A DNA stretch of 64,000 nucleotides. Origin: Pelistega suis. Its GTDB lineage: Bacteria; Pseudomonadota; Gammaproteobacteria; Burkholderiales; Burkholderiaceae_B. Of the stretch, positions 46,704 through 56,741 are shown in pieces; the stretch's first letter is position 1, and each line of letters starts with the position of its first letter. Under the pieces are notes generated by a model. That model ran no database searches. It saw only the letters and a program-made list of their open reading frames with translations, and was not told where the DNA came from. Location of the stretch: positions 1-64,000 of the forward strand of contig NZ_JABGBN010000005.1 in assembly GCF_013133795.1 (NCBI RefSeq), read 5' to 3'. Both the position numbers and the translations under genes were made by a program.

Positions 46704-46729
46704 AAAAATAGGGGTACGAAAAGTACACC
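46704..46729 (-). terminator. Probable terminator after ychF
   Basis: On the minus strand GGTGTAC-TTTTC-GTACCCC forms a 7-bp stem with one mismatch, followed by TATTTTT. It lies 22 bases past the ychF stop and ahead of the AsmA-like gene. Confidence 0.5.
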
Positions 46730-46750
46730 TAAAGCAACGATATGCGCTTC

Positions 46751-47842
46751 TTACACATTAAATAAGAAGTTTAAAACATCGCCATCTTTAACGATATATT
46801 CCTTACCTTCGGCGCGCATTTTACCTGCTTCTTTAGCTCCCTGCTCACCCTTGTACTGAATAAAATCGTCAAAAGCAATTGTCTGTGCACGAATAAACCC
46901 TCGCTCAAAATCCGAGTGAATCACCCCTGCCGCCTTTGGTGCTGTATCGCCAATACGAATTGTCCACGCACGCACCTCTTTGACACCTGCAGTGAAATAC
47001 GTCTGTAGACCTAGTAACTTAAATCCTGCACGAATCACACGATTTAAGCCCGGCTCCTCCATACCCATATCCGCAAGGAACATTTCTTTGTCCGCATCCT
47101 CTAAATCAGCGATTTCTGCCTCAATAGCCGCACAAACGGCAACCACAGGTGCATTTTCAGAAGCGGCATATTTTTGTACTGCGTCCAAATGAGGGTTATT
47201 TTCAAAACCATCTTCTTTTACATTAGCAACATACATGGCAGGTTTCGCCGTAATAAAACCATAAGGTTTTAACACGGCTAATTCTTCCTCATCTAATGCT
47301 AAAGAACGAATGGCTTTCGCCTCATTTAAGACGGGAATAATTTTTTCTAGCGCTGCTGTTAGTTTCTGTGCGTCTTTATCACCTGCACGTGCCACTTTTT
47401 GTGATTTTAATAAAGCTTTTTCTGCTGTCGCTAAGTCGGCTAAAGCTAACTCCGTATTAATCACTTCAATATCATTTATTGGATCAACTTTGCCTGCCAC
47501 GTGCACTACGTTTGAGTCTTCAAAACAACGCACCACATGTACGACTGCATCAGTCTCACGAATATTAGCTAGGAATTGATTACCCAAGCCTTCGCCTTTT
47601 GAAGCGCCTGCGACCAAACCCGCAATATCCACAAATTCTACCGTTGCAGGGAGGATACGCTCTGGTTTCACAATGGCCGCTAATTGATTTAAACGTAAAT
47701 CCGGTACCTCAACAATCCCTACATTAGGCTCAATCGTACAGAACGGATAATTTTCTGCCGCAATTCCAGCCTTTGTTAACGCATTAAAAAGAGTAGATTT
47801 ACCTACGTTCGGCAAACCCACGATACCACATTGTAAAGCCAT
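46751..47842 (-). CDS. ychF: Redox-regulated ATPase YchF
   Basis: A 363-residue Obg-family ATPase, implicated in oxidative-stress response and ribosome binding. P-loop [16 protein letters not shown] at about residue 9, [25 protein letters not shown], and NVKE in place of the GTPase NKxD motif, which is why YchF prefers ATP. The C-terminal TGS domain ends [12 protein letters not shown]. Length exact for the family. Confidence 0.97.
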   Translation of the reverse strand: MALQCGIVGLPNVGKSTLFNALTKAGIAAENYPFCTIEPNVGIVEVPDLRLNQLAAIVKPERILPATVEFVDIAGLVAGASKGEGLGNQFLANIRETDAVVHVVRCFEDSNVVHVAGKVDPINDIEVINTELALADLATAEKALLKSQKVARAGDKDAQKLTAALEKIIPVLNEAKAIRSLALDEEELAVLKPYGFITAKPAMYVANVKEDGFENNPHLDAVQKYAASENAPVVAVCAAIEAEIADLEDADKEMFLADMGMEEPGLNRVIRAGFKLLGLQTYFTAGVKEVRAWTIRIGDTAPKAAGVIHSDFERGFIRAQTIAFDDFIQYKGEQGAKEAGKMRAEGKEYIVKDGDVLNFLFNV

Positions 47843-47873
47843 AATAATCCTTCAGTACTAAAATAAATGCATG

Positions 47874-48623
47874 CTACTTAGCCAAATCACTCAATAAAGC
47901 CAATAGCACAACAGGTAATCCATTAAATAACGCGTGCATCACTACTGCACAAGCAAAACCATCTCGTACTCGCATCCATGCGATGACTAGACCTGTCAAC
48001 CATTGCGGTAAAATCAGCAATGGTAACAATAAAGAAGCCGCCCCTCCCGGAAACTCATAATTCATTAAATGCATACTGGCAAAAACCAATACAGAACCAT
48101 GAAATATCACAGGAAAAAAACGGCAATATAAACGGCGCCATTTAAACGGCAACGCATATCGGTCAGTCGTCAGACGATATAAATCCAAGATGACAAATAA
48201 GGCTAATAATAACACAACCACAATGATATTAAACAGCCCTGCCTTTGTATAAAGCACATAGGTCAGAATCGGCACATAAAGTAGGGCTAATCTAGGGCGA
48301 CGCAAGGCAAATCTAAACAATAACTCTTCAACCAATGGCGCCCAAACGGCCGCCAACAACACCAAGCGAGAAATATCAATATCATGTAAGCGATTTGTCG
48401 CCCCCAATAAGTCTGACACCCCAAGGACAATCGGTGCCAAAATAAAAATACTCATCCCCCACAGGAAAAAGAGCCACTTGAATATTAAGCCCCAAGGCGT
48501 ATGAATCTTAAAATCACTCCACCAACCATCACCACGTCTTCCTGGAAAACGACTACCTAGCGTTGGCGATTGAATAAATATCCAAAAATTTTTTAAATCC
48601 TGCTTAAATATCAATGTATTCAC
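47874..48623 (-). CDS. CPBP-family intramembrane metalloprotease
   Basis: A 249-residue integral membrane protein with about six TM segments. It keeps the CPBP (CAAX protease and bacteriocin-processing) motifs [11 protein letters not shown] and HALFN, which bind the metal and carry catalysis. Its target is unknown. It lies between pth and ychF, overlapping pth by 4 bases, a position not usual for this family. Confidence 0.8.
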   Translation of the reverse strand: MNTLIFKQDLKNFWIFIQSPTLGSRFPGRRGDGWWSDFKIHTPWGLIFKWLFFLWGMSIFILAPIVLGVSDLLGATNRLHDIDISRLVLLAAVWAPLVEELLFRFALRRPRLALLYVPILTYVLYTKAGLFNIIVVVLLLALFVILDLYRLTTDRYALPFKWRRLYCRFFPVIFHGSVLVFASMHLMNYEFPGGAASLLLPLLILPQWLTGLVIAWMRVRDGFACAVVMHALFNGLPVVLLALLSDLAK

Positions 48624-49225
48624 TTATCACCATCCTTAGGCTCGGCCAACGCACGAGACGCAAGATTTTTATCCCCTTTCAATAAGGCAGCAACACTCAC
48701 ACGGCATCTACTTAAGCCACTCTCTATCAAAGGCATATCTTCTTTTCGGGGCATATGTAATACATAATCTGCCACTTGCTGATTAAGCCCTAAAGTACGA
48801 GGATGTCCCACCCCTATTCGCAAACGCCAAAAATCGGGGCTCCCCATTTGTGCCTGAATATCTCGAAGGCCATTATGACCAGCATGCCCACCACCTTTCT
48901 TTAATTTCATTTGACCGGGGGGCAAGTCTAATTCATCATGTAATACAAGAATCTCTTCGACAGCAATTTTATAAAACTGCGCTAATGCACGGACAGCCTG
49001 CCCAGAACGATTCATATAAGTAGAGGGTTTAAGAAGATATACATTACCATCTATCGTTTTAAACTTGGCGACCAAACCAAAAAAACTAGGTTCGACGGTG
49101 AACGAGGTTTTATAATCACCCGCCAATTGATCCGCCAACCAAAAGCCGACATTATGGCGCGTAGCCTCATACTGCGCCCCAGGATTTCCCAACCCCACTA
49201 TTAAACGAATGTTGGTATCAGACAT
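48620..49225 (-). CDS. pth: Peptidyl-tRNA hydrolase
   Basis: A 201-residue enzyme releasing peptides from dropped-off peptidyl-tRNA. Blocks are [27 protein letters not shown] (catalytic His in TRHNVGF), [49 protein letters not shown]. It follows the rplY terminator and overlaps the downstream CPBP gene by 4 bases. Confidence 0.96.
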   Translation of the reverse strand: MSDTNIRLIVGLGNPGAQYEATRHNVGFWLADQLAGDYKTSFTVEPSFFGLVAKFKTIDGNVYLLKPSTYMNRSGQAVRALAQFYKIAVEEILVLHDELDLPPGQMKLKKGGGHAGHNGLRDIQAQMGSPDFWRLRIGVGHPRTLGLNQQVADYVLHMPRKEDMPLIESGLSRCRVSVAALLKGDKNLASRALAEPKDGDK

Positions 49226-49240
49226 TTATAAATTCCTATA

Positions 49241-49276
49241 TGAACAAAACCCCCGACACCAATTGGGACGGGGGTT
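49241..49276 (-). terminator. Terminator after rplY
   Basis: An 8-bp stem AACCCCCG / CGGGGGTT (49248-49255 and 49269-49276) followed on the minus strand by TTGTTC. It separates rplY from pth. Confidence 0.75.
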
Positions 49277-49317
49277 AAGTGGCAAAAATGCACTGAATAT
49301 ACTAATTCTATAAAGAA

Positions 49318-49917
49318 TTACTCAGCGGCTGCTTCACCCTCAGCTGCAGTTGTTGCTGCACCTTTTGGAGAAATACCAGAAGCGATAACAGGATCTTCAC
49401 CGTGAACGATGAATTCAACACCCTTAGGCGCTTTAATATTGCTTAAGTGAACAACACCACCGTCTTCTAGTTTAGATAAATCTACTTCGATAAACTGTGG
49501 TAAGTCTTTAGGCAAGCAAGATACTTCAACCTCTGTCGCTACGTGAGCCACATTGTTGCTGTGTAATTTAACCGCTGGAGACTCTTCTGCACCGACAAAG
49601 TGTAAAGGCACTTTAGTGTGTAATTTCTGTTTAGCATCAACGCGTTGGAAGTCGATGTGTAATACTTGTGGCTTATATGCATGCCATTGAACAGCACGTA
49701 ATAATACTGTTTCAACTTTACCGTCTAAATTCATTTCTAGCACAGACGCGTGGAATTCTTCTTTAAGAACGGCGTGATAGATTTCATTGTGGTCTAGTTC
49801 GATGCTTAATGGCTCGCCTTTACCACCGTAAACGATACCTGGTAAACGACCAGCACGGCGCAGGCGGCGGCTCGCACTCGATCCCTGTACGCTACGTGAA
49901 GTTGCTGTAAATTTCAT
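49318..49917 (-). CDS. rplY: 50S ribosomal protein L25 (Ctc form)
   Basis: A 199-residue long-form L25 that binds 5S rRNA. MKFTATSRSVQGSSASRRLRRAGRLPGIVYGG is the N-terminal L25 domain, and the C-terminal TL5/Ctc beta domain starts near VPLHFVGAEESPAVK. An upstream in-frame start at 49983 would add 22 residues without support; ATG 49917 has GGAG. The Ala-rich tail (AATTAAEGEAAAE) is typical. Confidence 0.95.
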   Translation of the reverse strand: MKFTATSRSVQGSSASRRLRRAGRLPGIVYGGKGEPLSIELDHNEIYHAVLKEEFHASVLEMNLDGKVETVLLRAVQWHAYKPQVLHIDFQRVDAKQKLHTKVPLHFVGAEESPAVKLHSNNVAHVATEVEVSCLPKDLPQFIEVDLSKLEDGGVVHLSNIKAPKGVEFIVHGEDPVIASGISPKGAATTAAEGEAAAE

Positions 49918-50043
49918 GGATGACTCCGATTTAATAAAAAACGTACGACGTACGCTATTGAAAAACGCCTCAAATAAAATCATTCAAGGCAATGGAAAAG
50001 GTTGTCACCGCGACCAGTAACAACCTCAAAAAAACATTATACC

Positions 50044-50994
50044 TTATTCTGCAAACATTGAGCTAACAGATTCTGCAGTGGAGATACGAAGAATCGTCTC
50101 ACCTAATAAAGCTGCGGTTGATAATTGACGAATCTTACCACACGCTTTACCTGCTTCACTTAATGGAATGGTGTCAGTTACCACTAACTCATCAATTGCT
50201 GATTCGCTGATACGCTCAATCGCAGGACCTGATAAAACAGGGTGTGTACAATAGGCGTAAACTGCTTTTGCACCACGCTCTTTGAGTGCTGCAGCTGCTT
50301 TAGCCAAGGTACCTGCAGTATCGACCATATCGTCCATAATTAAGCAGGTGCGTCCCTCAATTTCACCAATAATATTCATCACCTCAGATACATTGGCACG
50401 TGGACGACGTTTGTCGATAATCGCCAAGTCTGTTTCTAGTTGCTTAGCTAAAGCACGTGCACGAACTACGCCACCGATATCAGGAGAAACAACCACTAAA
50501 TCCTCAAACTGACGACGTGCAATATCTGCTAATAGCACAGGACTTGCATAAATATTATCTACAGGAATATCAAAGAAACCTTGAATTTGGTCTGCATGTA
50601 AGTCCATGGTAAGCACACGATCCACACCAGCGGACTGCAGCATATTTGCCACTACTTTTGCTGTAATCGCTACACGCGCTGAGCGCGGACGACGGTCTTG
50701 ACGAGCATAGCCAAAATAAGGAATCGCTGCCGTAATCGTACCTGCTGAAGCACGACGCAATGCATCAACCATTACCATAATTTCCATGAGGTTGTCGTTA
50801 GTAGGTGCGCAAGTTGGCTGCAATACAAATACGTCACGACCACGGACATTTTCAAGAATTTCTACCATCACCTCTCCATCGGAGAAGCGTCCAACGGTCA
50901 TTTTACCTAATGACATATCTAAGTGATTTGCTACGTCTACGGCCAGTCTAGGATTTGCTGTGCCTGTGAAAATCATGAAATTTTTGTCGGACAT
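50044..50994 (-). CDS. prs: Ribose-phosphate pyrophosphokinase
   Basis: A 316-residue PRPP synthetase feeding purine, pyrimidine, histidine and NAD synthesis. [61 protein letters not shown], the [17 protein letters not shown] block and the PRPP loop [14 protein letters not shown]. It is followed upstream by tRNA-Gln; prs-rplY-pth is a conserved string. Confidence 0.97.
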   Translation of the reverse strand: MSDKNFMIFTGTANPRLAVDVANHLDMSLGKMTVGRFSDGEVMVEILENVRGRDVFVLQPTCAPTNDNLMEIMVMVDALRRASAGTITAAIPYFGYARQDRRPRSARVAITAKVVANMLQSAGVDRVLTMDLHADQIQGFFDIPVDNIYASPVLLADIARRQFEDLVVVSPDIGGVVRARALAKQLETDLAIIDKRRPRANVSEVMNIIGEIEGRTCLIMDDMVDTAGTLAKAAAALKERGAKAVYAYCTHPVLSGPAIERISESAIDELVVTDTIPLSEAGKACGKIRQLSTAALLGETILRISTAESVSSMFAE

Positions 50995-51078
50995 GATAGT
51001 AGAGGGAGGTGAGGTTTAAATAAAAAAACCGCTTATTCAACAACCAAAACTGGGTGTAGCATAAACGGCCTATAGTGT

Positions 51079-51155
51079 TGGCTGGGGCGGAAGGATTCGA
51101 ACCTTCGCATGCCGGAATCAAAATCCGGTGCCTTAACCAGCTTGGCGACGCCCCA
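51079..51155 (-). tRNA. tRNA-Gln (anticodon TTG)
   Basis: A 77-base tRNA including an encoded CCA end. The acceptor stem pairs TGGGGCG with CGCCCCA. The anticodon arm reads CCGGA-TTTTGAT-TCCGG with TTG as the anticodon, and the T arm is GAAGG-TTCGAAT-CCTTC. It lies between prs and ispE, where this tRNA is commonly found in Burkholderiales. Confidence 0.97.
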
Positions 51156-51923
51156 ACACTTTATTTTTATCAAGACTGCTTAAATTGCTTGCCTGACAAG
51201 AACTAAATTATGCATGTTTTTTTAAAACTTGTGAAGTACAAGAAGAGCATTTTCTGTTTTTTATATTACAAGTGTTGTTTTTATGCAAATTTCTCTTGCG
51301 TTATATTCGTCCTTACTACAGAGCCTTGTTGTTATCAGTATGTGCTGTCCGCCCACACTGCAGACAATTCACTCTTGCTCCGAAAAGTGCTTCGCCGTTT
51401 CCAATGTCGCGGCGAGTGAATGTCTCTCCGTGTGGTCTTGTGCTCATTAGCATTGCAATGTTTACTACAAGCACTTAAGGTTTGCGGAGACGTTTCGATG
51501 CACAAAGCGAGTTAGGCGAACGAAGTGAGGCTCTGTCCGAGCGACTGCGCGGAACGTGTAGCGAACCTTTTGTTTTGATAACTGACCACACTGCAGACAA
51601 TTCACTCTTACTCCGGAAAGTGCTTTGCCGTTTCCAATGTCGCGGCGAGTGAATGTCTCTCCGTGTGGCTTGTGGTGCTAACTAGCACTATCAACCAAGC
51701 CAGTCTGCCGGAGAGGTTTTTGATCACAAAGCGAGTTTGACGAACAAAGTGAGGCACTGTTTGAGCGACTGACAAAAACCTGTAGGTAGATTGGCGTATG
51801 CACACAATGCTAGTTAGCATTTAAGAGCGAATACACAAGTTCTGTAATAGGTGATGGTGATGGAGTAACACTAACAACTGCGCGGAACTTGTAGCGAACC
51901 TTTTGTTTTGATGACTGTAATCT
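51156..51923. repeat. Mosaic palindromic repeat region (left copy)
   Basis: No gene. Module A (82 bp) occurs at 51354-51435 and 51587-51668, differing at three positions. Each copy is an imperfect hairpin: it opens CCACACTGCAGACAATTCAC and ends as the near reverse complement GTGAATGTCTCTCCGTGTGG. Module B is at 51695-51804, with a more diverged version at 51485-51567. A 40-base stretch beginning ACTGCGCGGAAC repeats at 51544-51583 and 51877-51916. Bases 51156-51290 are AT-rich without repeats. Confidence 0.85.
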
Positions 51924-52796
51924 CTACAATCCTTTTGCCACAAATAACTGTTCTACAGACAATGATGGTTTATGTTCTATTAACCATTGTTCTACTGCCT
52001 GCTTTGTCGCCTCCACCCCTTCTAACGATAAAAAAGGCATAAAGAAGCACGACCCCGAACCTGTCATCCGAAACACAAAACCCGCTTCCTTCAAATCATT
52101 TATTAAGTTGGCTAATGCCGGAAACAAACGCAAAGCGACTGGTTCAAGATCATTTCTCGCAAAAAACTTGGCTTGCTCCCACTGAGCATACCCCTCTCGT
52201 AACACCATATCATCCAACACAGGACTGTTACGCACCAATCCCTCGTCTTTAAAGATAAGTGGTGTTGGAATGGCTAAATTCGGGCGCAAAATTAAATAAT
52301 AAACAGGCCTCAATGGAAATGCTTTTAACTGCTCTCCAATACCCGTGGCAATCGCCGTCTGTCCAAAAATAAAAAAAGGAACATCCGCACCTAACTGCAC
52401 CCCCAACTTAATGAGTTCTTGCTGAGAAAGCCCTATACCCCACAATGTATTCAGGCTCATCAAAGTAGTCGCAGCATCACTAGAGCCGCCTCCTAGACCA
52501 CCTCCGCTTGGAATCACTTTTTCTACGGAGATATCCACCCCTAATGAAGTTCCGGTAGATTGTTGTAGCAATTTGGCTGCTCGAACAACTAAATCATCTT
52601 GCGCTGGTAGACCTACAATTTCATTAGTTCGTCGAATAAGCCCATCATCTCGCACCGTAAAGTGCAACGTATCCGTCAAATCAATAAGCGTAAACAAGGA
52701 CTGCAACTCGTGATAGCCATTCACTCGTCGTCCAGTAACATGCAAAAAAAGATTTAGCTTAGCAGGTGCTTTAACACTTAATGTCGCCTTACCCAT
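51924..52796 (-). CDS. ispE: 4-Diphosphocytidyl-2-C-methyl-D-erythritol kinase
   Basis: A 290-residue GHMP kinase of the MEP isoprenoid pathway. APAKLNLFLHVTGRRVNGYHELQSLFTLID at the start, the ATP loop IPSGGGLGGGSSDAATTLMSLN, and a late MTGSGSCFFMPF. ATG 52796 is preceded by GGATAGG; a TTG one codon further up is less likely. It follows lolB by 12 bases, in the usual lolB-ispE-tRNA order. Confidence 0.95.
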   Translation of the reverse strand: MGKATLSVKAPAKLNLFLHVTGRRVNGYHELQSLFTLIDLTDTLHFTVRDDGLIRRTNEIVGLPAQDDLVVRAAKLLQQSTGTSLGVDISVEKVIPSGGGLGGGSSDAATTLMSLNTLWGIGLSQQELIKLGVQLGADVPFFIFGQTAIATGIGEQLKAFPLRPVYYLILRPNLAIPTPLIFKDEGLVRNSPVLDDMVLREGYAQWEQAKFFARNDLEPVALRLFPALANLINDLKEAGFVFRMTGSGSCFFMPFLSLEGVEATKQAVEQWLIEHKPSLSVEQLFVAKGL

Positions 52797-52808
52797 CAAC
52801 CTATCCGC

Positions 52809-53390
52809 CTAATTCATGACGATACGAATCGTAATACGTTCCATTGTTTGATTATTTAATAAATGAAATCGTTTAGGCCCCATTCCATCATAATCCTGTG
52901 CTGTCACTACCCAGCCAGCTTGGACAAATTTGACTAACCGTTGTTGTGCATCATATTCTGGAGTTTCTAACGCCACACCTGGCATCGCCTGACCACGAAT
53001 CCAATATTGCAAACCACTAACAGGAAACTGTCTACCAATAACCTCTCGCACAAGGGCATCAGGACTAGATGCTTCCAATACTTCCCCATTAGAACGTATT
53101 AACTGAGATAGACCAGGCTGCACATTAACACGCGCCAACACCTGCCCTAAGGGACTACTTAAATCGAGAACAACTCTCTCTCCCGCAGAGAGCCATTCAA
53201 AATTACCTTGAACAGAATCAATATTTTTATCCTGTGTCTTATCATATACAAGCACAGCAAAACGACCAGTTCGCTGCAACTCTATAGCAGAGCTCTGCGA
53301 TACCTGATCGTCATTTATACGCTCCAAAGAGGTACATGCACCTAGCATACTGACCAATGTTAATACACTAATTCGCCAAAATTTTTTCAT
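52809..53390 (-). CDS. lolB: Outer-membrane lipoprotein receptor LolB
   Basis: A 193-residue lipoprotein (lipobox LGAC, Cys19) that accepts lipoproteins from LolA and inserts them into the outer membrane. GRFAVLVYDKTQ, GNFEWLSAGERVVLDLSSPLGQVLARV and YWIRGQAMPG are family blocks. Its start codon abuts the stop codon of the TPR gene, so the two are coupled. It would serve the Pal and CsgG-type lipoproteins encoded earlier. Confidence 0.92.
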   Translation of the reverse strand: MKKFWRISVLTLVSMLGACTSLERINDDQVSQSSAIELQRTGRFAVLVYDKTQDKNIDSVQGNFEWLSAGERVVLDLSSPLGQVLARVNVQPGLSQLIRSNGEVLEASSPDALVREVIGRQFPVSGLQYWIRGQAMPGVALETPEYDAQQRLVKFVQAGWVVTAQDYDGMGPKRFHLLNNQTMERITIRIVMN

Positions 53391-55205
53391 TTATTTCTCA
53401 ATAATATTTAATCGTTTAATTGTTTCTACTAAAACACGGTCACTCGCATTTAAGCGTTTACCTATTTGTAGCATATCCCTTGCTCTATCACGCTCACCTA
53501 GAGCCATATAAACATCAGCCAAATGGGCCGCAATTTCCGCCTCTTCTTTCATATCAAAGGCTTTTTCCAAGTATTCTAAAGCTAATGCATAATTTTTTAA
53601 TCTAAACTGCAACCAACCCATACTATCTAGAATATAAGGATTAGCAGGCTCTAAACGTACGGCTTCATTTAATAAACTCTGCGCTTCGGTTAAATTGTAG
53701 TCACGATCGGCAAAAATATATCCTAGTGCATTATACGCATCAGCTAACTCTGGCTCTTCTTTCATGACTTCTCTCAAGAGCATTTCTGCCGGCCAAACCT
53801 CACCTCTTTTTTCATATAACATGGCGAGCGCATATTTAATATCCACATTTTTCGGTTGAATTTTTAGTGCATCGTTATAATAGATAATCGCCTGATCTGT
53901 ACGCCCTAACTCATTTAAAAGATTACCGCCTAACCATAAAAAATTTCCTTGATAATTAGGAAAATGCTCCCCTCCATTTTTCAAGACGGTTAATGCCGCA
54001 GAAATAGTTCCCATCTGCGCAAGTATTTGAGCTTTTTCCATTAATAAATCAGGATCCATCTGCTCCGGAGATGCATTATCTGGCATAATTTTATTTAATT
54101 CAGCTAATGCTAAGCGATATTTTTTCTCTACTTTATAAATCGCGATTAATAATTTACGTGCATCCGTCAAAAGGCTATCTACTGAATTGTTATCTTTTGC
54201 CAATGACTTCTGCCGTTGCACCTGAATATCAATATATTGCGTTAAAACTTTGCGTGCCGTTGCCCATTGCTCTGCATCATAATGAATAAGCGCTTGGTAA
54301 TACAACAAATCAAAGTCTTCTGGTGATTTTGACTGCATTTTTTTAATGGCTTTTATCGCACCATCAAAATCCTCATCTTTGCTCAACTCATTAATATAGC
54401 TAAGATAAAGCATGCGAGATTGCGGATACTTATCTAAAAAACCTTTAACAAATTTCAATCCCTGAGCCCGCTTTGGACCTTGAGATAACTCCAAAATACG
54501 CATGGCAGCATCTTCAGACTCTGCATCAACATCCAATGCTTTAAAAGCCTCATTCCACGCCACTTCCGTTTGATCTGCACGCAAAGCAAAATCAGAATAT
54601 AGAACATGATAATCAGCTGTTTGCAAAGAAAAAGGCTTAACCATTTCTTCAAAAATATGCAATGCCTTTTGCTTATCTTTTAAATCCTCTAGGATAGAGA
54701 CATTTTCAAGCAGCTTATTAGAAAAATCATTCTCTGGCACATCTTGTAAATTCTTTTGTAAAATTTCAATTAAGGCTGTCTCTCTACCCGTATGTCCCAA
54801 TAAGGTGCTATACCAAACTTTGGCAACCACATTATCAGGTTGTGCTTGATACCAGTACTTAGCCGCCTCAAATGCCTGTTCATACTCTTGTTCGGTGTAA
54901 TAATAATTCACCGCAAGTTCTGCGATTTTATCGTCAACCTGATGGTACTTGATAAAATTCAGCGCCTCTCTGGCTGCATAAGCATAATTCTGATCCATCA
55001 TAGCCGCTTCAATGGACAAAACGCTATAAATCTCTTCTGGATCTAAACCCTCTTTAATATCAATAGGGAGGATATCTTGCGGTTTCTTAAATTCTAAAAA
55101 GGGTCTTAAGTGCTTTAAACCTGAAAAGTTAATCCCTTGTGCCAATGACAAATTCATAGGCACCATCGCAAAAGCACATATGAGTAAAAATTTTAATTGC
55201 TTCAC
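53391..55205 (-). CDS. Tetratricopeptide-repeat periplasmic protein
   Basis: A 604-residue secreted protein with a signal peptide ending near SLA-Q (residue 22). From about residue 60 to the end it is made of TPR helices, clearest in the C-terminal half (PKNVDIKYALAMLYEKRGEVWPAEMLLREVMKEEPELADAYNALGYIFADRDYNLTEA and following repeats). The same arrangement upstream of lolB is common in Burkholderiales. Partners are unknown, presumably envelope proteins. Confidence 0.85.
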   Translation of the reverse strand: MKQLKFLLICAFAMVPMNLSLAQGINFSGLKHLRPFLEFKKPQDILPIDIKEGLDPEEIYSVLSIEAAMMDQNYAYAAREALNFIKYHQVDDKIAELAVNYYYTEQEYEQAFEAAKYWYQAQPDNVVAKVWYSTLLGHTGRETALIEILQKNLQDVPENDFSNKLLENVSILEDLKDKQKALHIFEEMVKPFSLQTADYHVLYSDFALRADQTEVAWNEAFKALDVDAESEDAAMRILELSQGPKRAQGLKFVKGFLDKYPQSRMLYLSYINELSKDEDFDGAIKAIKKMQSKSPEDFDLLYYQALIHYDAEQWATARKVLTQYIDIQVQRQKSLAKDNNSVDSLLTDARKLLIAIYKVEKKYRLALAELNKIMPDNASPEQMDPDLLMEKAQILAQMGTISAALTVLKNGGEHFPNYQGNFLWLGGNLLNELGRTDQAIIYYNDALKIQPKNVDIKYALAMLYEKRGEVWPAEMLLREVMKEEPELADAYNALGYIFADRDYNLTEAQSLLNEAVRLEPANPYILDSMGWLQFRLKNYALALEYLEKAFDMKEEAEIAAHLADVYMALGERDRARDMLQIGKRLNASDRVLVETIKRLNIIEK

Positions 55206-55221
55206 AACCGCTACTACTTTA

Positions 55222-56640
55222 TTAATAACGCTCTACACTACTAATAACCTTACCTGGATTAAGTAAAGCATGGGGATCCAGCGCGCGCTTAATTTTACGC
55301 ATTAATGCCAACTCCACCTCATCCTTATAATCTAATAACAAATCTTTTTTCAGCTGCCCAATCCCATGCTCAGCAGAAATAGATCCACCAAAAGCAGATA
55401 CACTATCAAACACAACTTTATAAACTGCTTTTTGATTATCCAAAAAACCTTCCTCTTGCCCATCCGGAGCACCCACATTATAGTGCAAATTACCATCACC
55501 AAGATGGCCAAACACAGCATGCTTTACACCAGGCAATAAGGTTTGTAATTGCGCATTAGTCACCGCAACAAACTCCGCCATTTTGGAAATAGGCACAGAA
55601 ATGTCATGCTTAATTTCTTGTCCCAATCTAGCCGACACCAAAGGAATGCTCTCTCTAATATGCCATAACGATTGACTTTGTTGTTGAGACTCCGCTATTA
55701 CCGCATCTGCTAATTCTCCTGCCTCAAAAGATTGCTCAATGACCTTTTCAAACAATTGACGTGCATGCTCAGCACTTTCTGCATCAGAGATTTCAATCAA
55801 AGCATACCATGGTGCTTTCTCGGGTTCAAAAGGCATTTTTATCTCAGGCATACCTCGACGTACGTTTTCCATACAGTAAGAAGAAATCAACTCAAACCCT
55901 GTCAAGGAGGCACCAAAACCATATTTTGCACGATTAAGAATAGTAATCCCCGTGGCAATATCTTCAAATGCCAATAAAGCCGTCACTTGCGCAACAGGGA
56001 GTGGATATAACTTTAATGTCGCTGCCGTAATAATGCCAAGCGTACCTTCACTACCAATAAAAAGATTTCTTAAATCATAGCCAGTATTATCTTTACGCAA
56101 GCCACGCAAACCATTCCAAACCTCGCCTTCAGCCGTCACTACCTGCAAACCAAGGGTCAAATCTCGTGCATTGCCATAACGCAAGACTTGCGTTCCTCCT
56201 GCATTAGTCGCTAGATTGCCACCTATCGTACAACTTCCCTCTGAGGCCAGACTCAACGGAAAGAGTCGCCCAGCTTGCTCTGCCGCCTCTTGTACTGTTT
56301 GTAAAAGACACCCTGCTTCTACCGTCATCGTATCGTTTTCAGTATCAATATTCAGTATTTTATTCAAACGAGTCATTAGAATAACAACCGCATCACCTTT
56401 ATTGCTCGGCGTAGCTCCTCCACACAACCCCGTATTCCCTCCTTGAGTAACCATAGGGGTATCATATTGTTGGCATAGTTTAACAATCGCAACCACTTCA
56501 TCTACTGAGGATGGACGCACAACAGCTAAGGCTTTGCCCATATATCGACCTCGCCAATCCTTTAGATAAGGCGCAGCATCTTCGCCTGTTAATACATGTT
56601 CTGAATCCAAAATATTCTGTAAGTCTGCTAACAATGACAT
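55222..56640 (-). CDS. FAD-binding oxidoreductase (D-2-hydroxyacid dehydrogenase family)
   Basis: A 472-residue FAD-linked oxidase. The FAD-binding half has VVRPSSVDEVVAIVKLCQQYDTPMVTQGGNTGLCGGATP, SLASEGSCTIGGNLATNAGGTQVLRYGNARDLTLGLQVV and LFIGSEGTLGIITAATLKLYP. The C-terminal cap ends SISAEHGIGQLKKDLL and DPHALLNPGKVI, the GlcD/D-2-hydroxyglutarate dehydrogenase type. Substrate may be D-lactate, glycolate or D-2-hydroxyglutarate. No glcE or glcF genes are beside it. It precedes the TPR gene by 16 bases. Confidence 0.85.
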   Translation of the reverse strand: MSLLADLQNILDSEHVLTGEDAAPYLKDWRGRYMGKALAVVRPSSVDEVVAIVKLCQQYDTPMVTQGGNTGLCGGATPSNKGDAVVILMTRLNKILNIDTENDTMTVEAGCLLQTVQEAAEQAGRLFPLSLASEGSCTIGGNLATNAGGTQVLRYGNARDLTLGLQVVTAEGEVWNGLRGLRKDNTGYDLRNLFIGSEGTLGIITAATLKLYPLPVAQVTALLAFEDIATGITILNRAKYGFGASLTGFELISSYCMENVRRGMPEIKMPFEPEKAPWYALIEISDAESAEHARQLFEKVIEQSFEAGELADAVIAESQQQSQSLWHIRESIPLVSARLGQEIKHDISVPISKMAEFVAVTNAQLQTLLPGVKHAVFGHLGDGNLHYNVGAPDGQEEGFLDNQKAVYKVVFDSVSAFGGSISAEHGIGQLKKDLLLDYKDEVELALMRKIKRALDPHALLNPGKVISSVERY

Positions 56641-56741
56641 AGTTTATTTTTTTAAGTAGATAAAGATAAGTCATTCTACCGAAAAACACCTGATAATATA
56701 GCGCTATTACTTTAACTTACAGAAAAGAAACGAGTTTGATT

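Noticed and set aside
49918-49983. 22-residue N-terminal extension of L25
   Set aside because: MKFTATSR at 49917 is the conserved start and has a ribosome site; the extension does not.
51608-51820. 70-codon minus-strand frame, and similar frames at 51210-51478 and 58458-58790
   Set aside because: They lie in the palindromic repeats, or in 58636-58790 within a glycosyltransferase gene, and show no start signals or recognisable protein.
51354-51917. Possible CRISPR array
   Set aside because: Repeats are 80-110 bases, hairpin-shaped, unevenly spaced and inverted between clusters; there are no short regular spacers and no cas genes.
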